This document shows, piece after piece, positions 1 through 11,903 of a DNA stretch of 64,000 bases; position 1 is the first letter of the stretch; each line of letters starts with the position of its first letter. Below the pieces are notes generated by a model. The model searched no databases. It saw only the letters and a list, made by a program, of their open reading frames with translations, and was not told where the DNA came from. This DNA is from Dipteronia dyeriana (taxonomy: Eukaryota > Streptophyta > Magnoliopsida > Sapindales > Sapindaceae): contig CM065296.1 in NCBI GenBank assembly GCA_032871835.1, positions 115,020,146 through 115,084,145 on the forward strand. The letters are read 5' to 3'. A program made the position numbers and the translations under genes.

Positions 1-78
1 CGCCATAGTCGTCTAGTGGTGAGGACATCTCGGATTGACACCCAAGAAGACCCAGTGTTCGATTCCCGGTTACTGATG
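1..78 (+). pseudogene. tRNA-Glu-like pseudogene or SINE head
   Basis: The stretch starting GCCATAGTCGTCTAGTGGTG resembles the D-arm and A box of plant tRNA-Glu, and TGTTCGATTCC near 56-66 is a B box with one mismatch. The acceptor ends do not pair well, the anticodon stem has a C-A mismatch and the anticodon loop appears to be 8 nt. I therefore read it as a decayed tRNA copy or the head of a tRNA-derived SINE, not a working tRNA. It touches the window edge. Confidence 0.45.
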
Positions 79-1080
79 AGGGGTCTTCTTTCTATCTATT
101 TTGTATTTCTTTTCTTGTATCTTTGCCTCTTTTTCGATGTGTACTTTCATTCATTAGGAATTTGATATAAACCTAGTATTGTTGCCTATTTCGTTGCATA
201 TGCTTGTTATTGGTTGAGTGGCCCTTCGAAATGCTTAAAGCCTTGAGTAGTTAGTCACCCCTTCATTGAACCTAGGTTGTGTGTGATGGACCGAGAGGTG
301 AAGCACTCAACGTGCATTTAGTAGATTGGACACTATGTATAGTGCCTGCGTGCGGTTTTACATGTATTGTCGCTACATGTGTCTCATTGTTCTTAATGAA
401 CCAAGTGCAGTTCGGGCAACCATCGAGAGATAGGTTGTTGGTGCATTTCGATATAGTCGATTGTCGCTGGAGTGAGGGCAATTGGAGAGGATTAAGTGAG
501 CACAGCATTCATCCTGGACTATGCATGTTTGTATGAAATTGTGTGATTGCTATGGTGGAGTCATTTGCTTAGTGTAACCATTTACATTCCATATCACTCT
601 ATTCCATCCTATCATTGTACATATTGTTTATTTATGTATTTTGTTAGGTTAGTTTAACATTTACTTTTCAACATATTCTTTCGCATACGCAATACATGAG
701 TCCACTCAGAGTGTTGTAATAATAGCTAGAACTAAAGACGGTCGATGAATCTCACCTCCCTATGGAACGATCCTTGCTTGCCGTTGTGCTAGTCTCTGTG
801 ACTCGCACGCTTGCGAGACTGAACTTAAATGTTCATTTTTTACGACACTACAACGATGTAGGATCAATGGCTGTTCTGGTTGAAGTAGTTGTGGTGATTT
901 ATTTGGTATGGTTTATAATAGTGGTTCTGACAGTTATGCTTAAAGTATGAGATCACCATCCAAACAATTGGCCTTCGAATCTTGTGGCTAAAGATGTAAC
1001 AGCATCGACATGAGTCATATTTTGTTTTTAATATAAATATATCCGATAGTATGCATTTGTTTGAGAACATTAATAATCTG
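79..1080 (+). repeat. Non-coding; LTR-like tail near 720-850
   Basis: No convincing gene is seen; the ORFs here look like nothing familiar. The part around 740-850 (cacctccctatggaacgatc, then a short run ending in cgacacta) resembles the 3' end of LTRs of plant Ty3/Gypsy elements, which often carry a 'cctccctgtggaacgatcc'-type motif. No internal retroelement domains follow. This is a weak resemblance from memory; the 5' end of any such LTR is not defined. Confidence 0.25.
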
Positions 1081-1083
1081 ATA

Positions 1084-2676
1084 TTATAATAATCCATCAA
1101 TATTAAATTGATAACACGTGCTTCCCGTGTAAGCTCTATGAGGGACAATTTCTTCATATTGGAGGTTAGGGGGTGTAGGTCTAGGGTAATAAGGTTTCGT
1201 GTTTTGATAAAATCTAGTGTAATTGTGACTGTCTGCTTTGTCGGCTGAAGTTAATCTTTGGACCATATTGTCAAAATCTTCTTCGCTAGAAAAAGATGTA
1301 ATGGTTTTTATAAAGTTTGGACTTCTGGTTTAGGTAAGTTTTGAAGTCTTTCTTCCAAGGCTTTCATCAAATCTCTTTCGTCTAATAAATGATCAAAACA
1401 TTTTTCGATACCAGTAGGATCAGGAAATAGAAGGATTCCCGAGTCATATTCAGGTAGTTTGGATTTCAATTTTTTATCAGTCTTTTGTTGGGGAACATAA
1501 ACTTGAGGGATCTCTTTGGAAGAGGGGAAAGTTGTTGGTTTAGTCATGTTGAGATCAATTATTTCTAATTGTTCTTTTAAAGAATTTAGGAAAATATTGG
1601 TATAGTTGTTTTGTCTCGTAACAATACCAATTTGTTGTGAGGAAGATGGGGTGCTTGGTGAGAGTGGCCCATTGAATATAATAAAGGGGGTACATTCAGT
1701 AATATTGTTATCATCGTCAGGGTCTTCAATTTATAATTCTATCTCAAAATGTCTGAGAGGATGATGAACCTGTTTTTCTTCTCCTTTTCGTGTCTTATAG
1801 GTTCTGGTGTTGGATTGGTTAAGAACAAGGCATTGTTGTTCTAAGTTTTTTCTGTTGGAATACCATTCTAAAAATGGTATTTCTTTGTTAAGTTTTTTAA
1901 GGTTTTCAGTCCATCTATTGTGGAATTGTTTCCTTTTCTTTAACCCAATCTTCAGGGAAATTAATATTCTCCCATCTGACAGGTACAGGGACAAAGACAT
2001 TGACATAAGGGGAAGTATTGAAGCAAATAGTTTGTCCTGCTTGAATAGTGAGGGGTATAAAACTAGGTATAAGACCAGAGGTTAGGACACGATAATGGAC
2101 TCTATAGACAATTTTATAAGGGCTTGATCTTTCTAGAAATTTGTAGTTATGGGTTTGTATGTCAATCACAAGACATTTTTCTTTATATTCATAAGTATTT
2201 AATACGATAGTGAAATTGGGGTAACATTGGAAATATATGGGTCCATAGGTAAGAGTTGTTTCAGCCATTCTAAGAATAGATTCTTTATAATTTGTTATTC
2301 TTTTGTCATGTAAAACAATTAACAAGGAATTGTTAAGGCCTATTTTTAATAGAGGTTTGATGCCAACTTGGACACTTTCTATATGTATATCATTATAGTC
2401 AATTTTATTATAATGAGTCAAACTGTTTTTATTTAGTAAATTAGTGGAAAAAGTATTATTCTAGAATTTAATATTTATTTCTTTAGTTTTTTGTCCAAAA
2501 AGAGTTCTAAAATCAAGAAGTCTTTTCTTATAAATACTGTTTTGTTGGATATTAGGCGGTTGTCAATTTACTAAGTCTTTGTCATTCCAATTAGTCTCAT
2601 AGTTAGCAACAGATCGTCCTAAAGCACTATTCTCATCATCTGGTTCTATCCCAGCTCTAGAACTACTTACAAACAT
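1084..2676 (-). pseudogene. Endogenous pararetrovirus fragment: movement protein and start of coat region
   Basis: On the minus strand a frame opens at 2676 and encodes a 30K-superfamily movement protein of the Caulimoviridae type (core domain in the ORF at 1915-2421). Two in-frame stops lie upstream of that core (about 2570 and 2460). A frameshift near 1930 continues the protein in the frame of 1731-2006. Downstream a continuous frame (about 1735-1308) and then another frame (1266-1084) resemble the linker and start of the coat-protein part of a caulimovirid polyprotein. No protease, reverse transcriptase or RNase H is present. It is a truncated, inactive integrated copy of plant virus DNA. 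The virus genus is uncertain. The fragment ends abruptly near 1080. Confidence 0.8.
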
Positions 2677-2837
2677 GGTAAAGAAATAAAATAATAATAA
2701 ACCTAAGTTTTAACTCATAGTTTATTCTTGAGATTTACAGAATATCAAAGCTCTTCTAGCATACGGTTAACAGACCCTATAACTACTGACTTTTGTACCT
2801 AGAAATTATTATTATTTCCTTCTTCAATAAGTCTCAA

Positions 2838-2850
2838 GACTCTGATACTA
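2838..2850 (-). other. tRNA-iMet primer-binding site of the pararetrovirus fragment
   Basis: On the minus strand the sequence TAGTATCAGAGTC differs by one base from the usual initiator-tRNA-Met primer site TGGTATCAGAGC in its first 11 positions. It lies about 165 bp upstream of the movement-protein start, where caulimovirids carry the minus-strand DNA primer site in the intergenic region. Position and motif together support the viral origin of the neighbouring ORF. Confidence 0.65.
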
Positions 2851-2859
2851 AAACGTAAC

Positions 2860-3353
2860 AAGAAGATATAGAATAAAACGTAAATAATAAAATCTAGTAA
2901 ACTGATTTTAGTTAACTTATGTTTTTTTCCTGTCGTTTTCTTCTCTCAATAGTTTTATTCGTTTATAACTGTATATACATGTAATCTGAAATTGATATAT
3001 CGTTTAAATGAACAACTTTAATGGACTTCCATATCGAGTACATAAAAATTTAATTAACATAATGCGTACAGTGGGATCTAGCTATAGCAATAGACCCCAC
3101 AACTAAATAATGATCTCATACTAACATCGACAACAAAGTATATATGGAAGCTTGAATGAATGATGACTCGTTTAAATATACATACATGATAACGTGTGTT
3201 CTTTCCATTATAGAAAAAGTGTTTCCGTACAAAGTGACTTCCTTAGGATTAGCGTTTTTCTTTTAAAAAAAAGACATTGGTTTTGTTTTAAAATTCAAAC
3301 GTTCTCACACAGTATAATTTTCAGGAGACAATCCGACAAAAGAATAGGATAAT

Positions 3354-3397
<44 letters not shown>

Positions 3398-6300
3398 TTT
3401 CTATCTATATGTACTGATTTATATCAATGTGTTGTTTGGTCCTAATTTTTTTATCTATACGTATCGATTTATATCAGTACGTTGTTTGTGGACTATTGAT
3501 TATGTATAAGTTTTAATAAATAAATATATTTTAAATCAAAATATATAAATATATGATCTATATTCATCGTATTAATAAATTTATATCAGTAGTTCTTATT
3601 TAAAAAATTTAATATATATTGTTAATATTTATTTATTTTTATTTTTATTATTAAAAGATGTAGTGGTCTTCTAGTTCTTTCTTGGATTTAGAAAAACAAT
3701 AGAGAAACCCTAATTATCCAAGCACATATATATGCTTTACGATGGTGACACACAGTAACACGCGTCCAAATCCCATCACAGATTTCAACTTAGGTCAAGA
3801 TCAAGTTATTTAATAATTAAAGCATTGAGACTTGAGAGTAGGGTTTCTGAAATCCAGCCTTTTTTTCTGTTCAATATAATATTCGCATCGATGTGTTGTA
3901 TCTTCAGTGGATGCAGTAGCTTAAATAATGAAAAAATTGCCCAACCTTCTAGCTATATACGGGAAGAATAAAATAAAATAATCAGCCACAAGGCCAACGA
4001 CTGTGCTTTTGTGTTTTCTTCTGGGTTTACAGACAAAATCAAATGTCTTAGATAGTATGGCAACTTTTCACTAAATTTGACAAGGACATTTTGAATGGAC
4101 TAATACCTTCTAATAATAGAAAGAGTGATATCTCCTCCATCCCCACAACCTCGAAAGAATATACAAAATTAGATAAACAAATCAGCTAGGGTTCGAATTT
4201 CTTTATTATATATTAATATTGATCAGCAAGTAAAACAAGTTCCTTCTAGTGTCACAACAATAATTTCAAAATTTTGCTAACAAAAATCAAATGGGTCCAA
4301 TCTGTTATAAGATTGGATGCTGGATATATATGCATTCATGCATGCTATTCTTATCAATATCATGAATGGCCAGAAAAGAACCAAATCACCAATGTTATTA
4401 TCATTCGCAGCTGTGAAATTACACAATTTGTTTGGTCAAATTAAATCATGAAAATTGAATTTGTAGTCAAGCGAAACAAGAAACCTCCAAAGTCATCACT
4501 ACGTCAGGAAAACTATACGAGCATGTTATGAAATGGCCTCAAACAGTTAATATTGGATATGGATATTAATTAATTAATTTTCGAAATATATAATTAATTA
4601 TTAATACAATCACGTAATAAATAATAACATTATTTTCTGGCCAGCTCAAAAGTTGATGCGATGATGAATAGCCCAAACCGGCTTCTAGTAGAGTGCCATC
4701 TGGATGGTGGATAAACAAGGAGACAAAGGTTCTTCAAGATTCATAAACACATTATATATACATTAATATCTTTTCAAGGTCATGCCCTAACTCCATCCTT
4801 ATCAGGTCTTGTCAGATCTTTTTTATTTGTAAAAGTAATTTATAAGATAACAAAATAACCTCTACTGTGCCTCTCATGATGATTCATGAAAATTATTGAG
4901 AAAACAGCGGTGGACCGTTAATCGATAGGTGGAGTTCTAGAAAAATCATTGATGTAAAAGACTATTTTATTAAAATATTATTTTAAAATTATTATTTTAA
5001 TATAAAATTATTCGTTGATAGTAGTTATGTTAAAATCTAACAGTAAACTACTGTTATCTGTGATGTGTTAACTATAATAAAAATTATGGATAATATCTTA
5101 TGTATTTTGATTATATATAAAAATTAATGGGTTGATTAATTTATTATTTTTATGGATAATAATTTCTGTTTATGAACGACACCAAACTTATTATTATTTC
5201 TGGATTAATTTAGGGTTACATTCAACTTATTTTATGATTAATTTATTGTTTAATTATATATATATATAAGTAATGATTTGATTATAAGAACTGTACGGAT
5301 AATATTTTCCGTTTTGTAAAATAATCATGATAAAAAAATATTCAAAATTTATAAAAAAAATAGTTTAAAACCAGTTAAAAATCAGTTCAAAAATCGTTAT
5401 AAAACATGATTTACTAATTTTGACATATATTCTGACAAGTTATAACATATGTAAACGGATTTCAAACAATTAATGGTTAAAATGATAATAATTGATACTT
5501 TCATTTTATAAAATGGATAATCTGAAACATTTTAAAAAATTAATGGTCATTTTGAGACTTACTCACCAAATCAGTGGTTTTAAATATCACCCTAAATTAT
5601 TTGTAATCATATATATAGAGAGAGATTGATATGCAAAAAGATATTATTAATTCTCTTAATTTGTTTTATATATTAAGAATAGTGCTAGCATTTTCAAAAA
5701 AAATCTCATATATTAATAGATTTATCTTACCGTTTTGCGTTATATATACGGTAGAATGGATAAATTATAAAATGTACATATTTACATTCGTGTAATCACT
5801 AATCTGTCATTCTAAGACAATGAACAGCTGAAATGTGACAAAAGCAAAGGAATACATATAAATTAAAAGAGAGAAACAGTTGGCTTAAGTTCATTGCATG
5901 GCCAAAGGCGGTGTCTTGCTTCTGCAAGAGAATATATAAGAGAAATAATTAATCAAATCTCTTATATATATATATATCATTTTGTATTCCTTTTGGTGTG
6001 AGAAATATAGAACTCTTTATTTGAAAGGTGGCCAAACTCTATCAGTACAAATTTTAAAGAAGAGACATGTAAGTTAATCTTATCTACTTTTTATTATTAT
6101 TATTATTATTATTAAAAATTACAGTAATTAAAGGTTTGGAAAGGAAGGTAGACTTGATCCACAATCTCACATTGTGTGGGTATGGGAGACATAACAAATC
6201 TTATCTTATCCGATAGTCTTGTCTACATGATATCTAAAATAAGTCGTAATCACTTTAATTTAGATGTATCAACATATCTCATCTTTCCATTACCATATAT

Positions 6301-6640
6301 GGACTAATTATATACAAGTACTTCACCTATAGGAAAGAATTAACCTAACTCTGAAATCGAATCATAAAATATTAATATTGTTTTCCAAAATGAGAAGATC
6401 GTGTCGTCCACTCACACCACGTTATAGTCATCGTGAGACGACTATGAGAGTATATTTGATCAACGTATTTGAATCCTTAACTTTTATATGATCTCAACTA
6501 ATCTCATAATAAATAAACATCGTAATAAATGAGTGGTTAAAATATGATTGATTTTCATAATCACTTTATCAACGATCAATCACATTCTTTAAAAAAATTA
6601 GAAAAAAAATTCATATGAATGAGTAGTTTAAAGCTAGGGG
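2860..6640. other. AT-rich intergenic DNA, no gene recognised
   Basis: I see no coding region. It holds a TA microsatellite (about 3362-3394), two adjacent similar stretches of about 65 bp (3395-3490, each with ctatctata-ygta-gatttatatca), a TTA/ATT microsatellite near 6092-6113, and a small hairpin near 5932-5972 with 12-bp arms atatataagaga / tctcttatatat. The rest is low-complexity AT-rich sequence. Confidence 0.6.
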
Positions 6641-6644
6641 TCAA

Positions 6645-6760
6645 AAAATTATTGGTACTATTTGAGGGGCGTGTTGTGCAAATATCACCACTTTACTAAT
6701 GTATGTTTAAAATGCATCATTTAACGTGTTCAGACAAAAATACCCCAAAATATTAAAACA
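6645..6760 (+). repeat. MULE-A left terminal inverted repeat (imperfect)
   Basis: The segment with gtttaaaatgcatc near 6704 aligns to the reverse complement of 15500-15615 (gtttaaaatgcacc), with several matching blocks on both sides, for example tatcaccact against tgtcaccgtt. The exact outer end is not resolved. Confidence 0.5.
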
Positions 6761-7039
6761 ATGAGGAATTTGTCGTTTTCTAAGTCAGAGAAAAGCAACC
6801 CAAACCGATGGGAAACTAATCGACGGTGAAGTGACCGGAACGAGATTACACGAGAAGAGCTACGATTGACAAAGGTAAAATTAGTTATTTTTTCCTCGTT
6901 TTTGTTGTTGTTAACTTGCATTACATGTTAGAATTGAGTTTTGTTGATAGAAATTGTAGAAACCGGTTAAAATAGAGTTCTGAGAATGGTTGTGGTTTAG
7001 GTTAGGGTTTGTAATTTTGTTGAATATCTGTTGAGGAAG

Positions 7040-8115
7040 ATGAAATCTGGGTTATCGAGACTTTTTGCAAGAGAATCGAGCTTATTTGTTGCTAAATCGA
7101 GCTTTTATTTTCATGAAAATTAGGTTTTGGTAAGTCGAGCTTTTTTTGTAAGGTTTCGAGTTTTTTTTGAATTGGATCGAGCTTTTTTAAAAGGGGTCGA
7201 GCTTTTTTAAAAATGAATCGAGCTTTTTTCAATAGGGTCGAGCTTTTTTTTCAGTGGATCGAGCTTGATCGAGCTTGATCGAGCTTTTCTTACATAAGAT
7301 CGAGCTTGATCGAGCTTTTCTTACATAGGATCGAGCTTTTTTGTTATGGGATCGAGCTTTTTTGTTATGGGATCGAGCATTTTTTTCATAGGATCGAGCT
7401 TTTTTCTAAAGGATCGAGTTCTTTTATATGTGAGTCGAGCTTTTTTTTCTTGAAAATTTGGTTTTGGTGGGTCGAGCTTTTTTTATAAGGGTTTGAGCGT
7501 TTTTGAATAGGATCGAGACTTTTTGAAAGGGATCGAGCTTTTTCTATATTGGATTGAGCTTTTTCATCATGGGATCGAGCTTTTTTTACATAGGATCGAG
7601 CTATTTTGTTATGGGATCGAGCATTTTTTCATAGGATCGAGTTTTTTTTAAAGGGTCGAGCTTTTTTGTCCTTGTATCAAGCTTTTTTGTCTTTGGATCG
7701 AGCATTTTTTCATAGGACCAAGCTTTTCAAAAGCAACCGATGGATAATACCACCCGAAAACTTCATCTCCCGATACATCGTCAAGAAATGCCTAAAACAT
7801 GATGTCATGAACCGATGCTGATCTTTTTTTGCAAATTATGCAGGGACCCGGTTCAGCGCGTCGTCTATATGGGCAAGGGCAACAAAATGGTTGTGTCGAG
7901 TCAATTTGCCCTCGTATCAGTCTCTTTCTGGAGTATTAAGCAAATCCCTCAACCTATTTCTCATCTGCAATGTAGCAGAAATACAACATCCATTTTTGTC
8001 ATGGGATCGAGCATTTTTGTCATGGGATCGAGCTTTTTTTTTGAATGGTCGAGCTTATTTCTCCTGGGATCGAGCATATTTTTTTAATGTCCGAGCTGTT
8101 TTTACATTGGATCGA
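7040..8115 (+). repeat. MULE-A left subterminal array of GATCGAGC-T(n) units
   Basis: About 33 irregular units of roughly 20 bp with the core gatcgagcttttt occur between 7040 and 8115, interrupted by the left arm of an inverted repeat (7729-7990). Spacers differ (catggg, cataggatc, etc.). The frames open through the array only because of its repeated composition. Subterminal arrays are common in plant MULEs, where they may bind transposase; the function here is inferred. Confidence 0.85.
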
Positions 8116-8415
8116 GACTTATAATTTTGGTTACAATATTTTTTCTGTTTAATGATGTTGTATTTCTGCTACATTGCAGATGAGAAATAGGTTGAAGGAT
8201 TTGCTTAAAACTCTAGAAAGAGACTGATACGATGGCAAATTGACTCGACACAACCATTTTGATGTCCTTGCCCATATAGACGACGCGATGAACCGGGTCC
8301 CTGCATAATTTGCAAATAAAGATCGGCGTCGGTTAATGGCGTCATGTTTTAGGCATTTCTTGACGATGCATCGGGAGATGAAGTTTTCGGATGGTATTAT
8401 CCATCGGTTGCTTTT
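7729..8415. repeat. Long inverted repeat: 262-bp arms, 163-bp loop
   Basis: 7729-7990 is the reverse complement of 8154-8415. The arms are exactly equal in length with no gap, and I count about 15 mismatches by hand (about 94% identity). The right arm is the natural 5' part of the DUF1985/Ulp1 gene (from about 26 bp before its ATG at 8180). The left arm is therefore an inverted partial copy of the gene start, embedded in the GATCGAGC array. The loop contains about five array units. A transcript through both arms would fold into a long hairpin. Confidence 0.92.
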
Positions 8416-11400
8416 GAGGGAGCTGCATCATAACGGCCCAACAGATGAGATGAAGTTCATGTTAGGGAACCAATCGGTGAGGTTTTCGAAGGTGGAATTT
8501 TACTTTATCACTGGATTACGGTTTGGAGTTGTACTAGACACGACCAAGTATGCAGCAGTGGATAATGGCATACATCAGCGGTACTTTCCTGGAGCCGATG
8601 AGGTCTCGTTGGAGGAGATAAGAGGTGTTGTCACCGTTGCAGAGTTTGGAGAGGCGTACGATGTTGTCAAGCTCTGCCTCATATATATGTTGAACTGGAT
8701 ATTGATGGGGGTGGATGAGAGATTCAAGATTCCAGTTTCCAGTTTGACAGTTTCGACTGGTTGAGGATCTCGATGCGTTCGACGCGTTCCCGTAGGGTGC
8801 CCACGTGTACATGCATTGTGTTTACTCATTCAAGCATGTGCTTGACGGGCGACGAGACGGGTTCGAGAGACGCCAGCCGGAAAAGGGACCTACAACATAT
8901 ACTGTCTATCTCATGCCCAATTGGTCAGAACTTTGAATTACAAGTTGTACTTTATTGGTGTTGTCCTCAATGTTATGGTTAGTTATCGTACTTATCTTTG
9001 ATGTAGAAATTTGCTTTCGAGGTGATCCCTGATTTGGGCAAAGAGTTCGATGTCCGGAGGGTTACAGATCTGACTCCTCGTATTTTGAAGTAGGAGTTGA
9101 CCAAACAACCGAGAGGGAAGAAGCTAGCAAAGATTTTTAAAGTCAGGGTATGTATTTAATTTGTTAATGTTTATATTAGTTAGTATTTGTACAATTACAT
9201 TATTCTAACTAATATTTCAGATGTTTGCGAGGAAGGAACTGGTGCCGACACCAGCTGCAGTACTATGCCTGGCTAAACGAGGGGGAGCCTGTATGTAAAG
9301 GAGGACAGGTTTGATATGCCACATCCGGTCCCTGATCAGACTACCTTTGGCGGGAACAGTGGTACAGAGGGTGGGGGTTTGATAGACAGGACCAGTGACA
9401 GTAAGGGATCTAAGCCCGCTGCTGGGGGTTTAAGACCCAGTGACAGTGAAGGATATAAGACAAACCCTCAACGAGAAAGGCATAGACATAGGAGGGTTCG
9501 GTTTACCACCCCCGAACATGGTACATCTACAGGGGATTCCCGTGGGGGAATTGAACGTGATAGAGAGGTAAGTTGAAAACAAAGTTCAGTGTTTTTTATT
9601 AACACGCGTTGATAGTTTTGTACTAACAACGTAGACATGATTTCAGGCTCCGTGGGCAGATCTGTTGAACGATATGCGTGAAGCCCTCCAGAAGAGTGAT
9701 GAGGACTGATAGCGTCAACACTTGGAGTTGGTGGATATGATCCGAAAAAGTGATGAGGGTCGTCAGCAACAACACCGAGTGTTACTGGATATGATCTGGG
9801 GGCTTCTAGGGTGGACCATGCGTACACACCGGGATGGCCCCCCACCTTCTAATCCAGACTTTTGTCCTGGAGACTGGACTGATAGGTATACGGGGATGGG
9901 ACAGACATGACAGGTGGATGTAGTCAGGACCCACCTACTGGGGGGTAGGTCCGAAGAGTCAACCTCAGTCGTCTATCAGCGATAGTAGGCTTGCTACATG
10001 TACAGCAGTCTGGTCTGGCCTCCCAGCCGTCTTATTTGGGTCTACCCAGCCTCAGCGGTCCCCCTCACCACCCAGCACATCGATTCAGCCATAGCGGTCC
10101 CCTCCCCCACCCAGCACATCGGTGTCTGCTCAACGGTCTCTTCCCCCACCCAGCACGTCGACGATGTCGGCCCCCTTCCCTCCCCAACCTAGCTTGTCGA
10201 CCCAGGCTCAGCGGTCCCCTCTCCCGGCTAGCATGACGACCCAGGGTCTGGGTCTCCTCCACCGCCCAGCATATTGATTTAGCCGCAGCGGCCCCTTCCA
10301 CCGCTCAGCATATCGACCGCGCTCCAAAGCTCATCAAAGGCTTAAGTACCGCACAGGAAGCGTATAGTTAAGCGCAGATGGCAGTTGATAAGCCCTTACA
10401 CAGATCCATGATGCCCGAAAGAGGTTGAGGACATGGCCCGAGTCCGTGGAACACATATTTGACCCCCACGAACTTGTGGATGTTGACCAGTTTACGGCAT
10501 ACAAAGCTTTCAAGAGGAACATCAATGGGGAACTGTGAGTCCAACTTCATCTAATAAAAATGTCCAACTTCATCTAATAAAAATGGTTGTATATTTAATG
10601 TTTATTCAAATTTACCTAAAGCTAATTCAATCATTAAACAGACGTGATGTGGACGTACTGGCACCAGTGGACGCCGGATTGTTCATCTGTATGTAGTCCA
10701 ACTTCATGGACTTGGAGGACACAGTACGTACTTACGTGATTTTCATATTAACGTTTGTGTAAGTAATGTTGTATTGTTTACAATTCATTAGTTTTATTGT
10801 TTGTCAGCATATGGACGCATACCTCCATATTCTTCGCAAGCGTCAGCAAGGATTCCCTACTGTGTACAACCAGAGGATCAACGTATTGGATACACAATTT
10901 TATGTAAGTATAAATTATTGGAATCGAATCACATTTTATGGTTTTGTAGTATTAATACGATATTGTCAACGATTATATGTACATTCACTTATGTTGTTAC
11001 AGTGGGAGAGGATGATGCTTCGTGATTCGTACTGGGATGTGACCACGGTAAGGTGGAATGTGTTACAGTCCCGATGGTTGGAAGAGGACCTTCAGACGGT
11101 CCGTGGAGCAACCACGAGTGGAAACCGCTCATGGCACGAGGTTGACCTGGTAAGTGTTAGACGATGGAAATGATTTAAAATATAAATTGTTTGTATATCC
11201 TGACCTAACACCGTATGCATACTATTACAGGTCCTAATTTCATGCAACGTTGGGGGCCAACATTGGTTGGTGGTGACTGTCGACCTTATTATCGGGAAGA
11301 TTGAGATATTTGACCCCTGGAGACATGAAGTCCCTCATTCTATCAGGAAACAGCAGATCCGGCCATTACAGTAGTTTTTACCGACCATGTTGAATGACGC

Positions 11401-11730
11401 GGGGTTCTACACTGCATGACGAGGTGGCCATCGGCCGTTCCCTAAGGAAAATAAGCCCTTCTCGGTCAGCGTGGTCCTTACTTCTACAGTCCCCCAATAA
11501 AAAAAATCGTAAGACATTCTATTTCATTCACGTGCTTAGATATTGTTTATAAACGATTTGTAACAATTTTTAATGTGTCCAATTGCAGAAGTAACTGTGG
11601 TCCCCATACTTTGAGACTTATCGAGTACTTACTGGAGGGTCGAAGCCTTTTTGATTGGTCAGAGGACGACATGGGGATCATTCGGGAGAAAATGGTTGTG
11701 AAGATTTTTTGTAACTCCAGACCCGCTTAG
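8180..11730 (+). pseudogene. DUF1985 / Ulp1-like C48 cysteine protease gene of MULE-A (broken)
   Basis: A transposon-borne gene for a SUMO-protease-like protein. The natural start is probably the ATG at 8180, which is in frame with 8336 but interrupted by TGA (8225) and TAA (8306). The segment 8336-8764 is a DUF1985 domain (RFSKVEFYFITGLRFG). It frameshifts near 8757 and continues with further exons at about 9005-9150, 9222-9300, 9316-9567 and 9648-9910, a Pro/Ser-rich repeat (QRSPPPPSTS type, 10040-10310), 10370-10550, 10800-10900 and 11003-11150. The Ulp1 catalytic residues are visible: His in GQHWL (near 11265), Asp in IFDPW (near 11310) and Cys in SNCGPH (near 11590). Several TGG and CAA codons have become stops. 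Exon limits are approximate. It converges on the transposase gene. Confidence 0.75.
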
Positions 11731-11903
11731 TGATTGGTTGTATATGTCCTACCATTTTTTATGTACAAAGATATTGTAATTCATTCATTAATATTAATTC
11801 ATTCATTAATAAGTTGTTATTGCAATTCCAAATTATTACAATTCCAAATTATTACAATCTTAAACAATTCCAAATGTTTACAATGTGATCAAAACTTTGT
11901 CAT

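Noticed and set aside
1..78. A functional tRNA gene
   Set aside because: Unpaired acceptor ends, mismatched anticodon stem and an oversized loop.
7040..8115. CRISPR-like array
   Set aside because: Units are too short and irregular, spacers are not unique, and the setting is a plant transposon end.
7306..8124. Several plus-strand ORFs rich in 'ELF', 'DRAFF' repeats
   Set aside because: They are translations of the GATCGAGC-T(n) array and the inverted-repeat left arm; no protein family matches.
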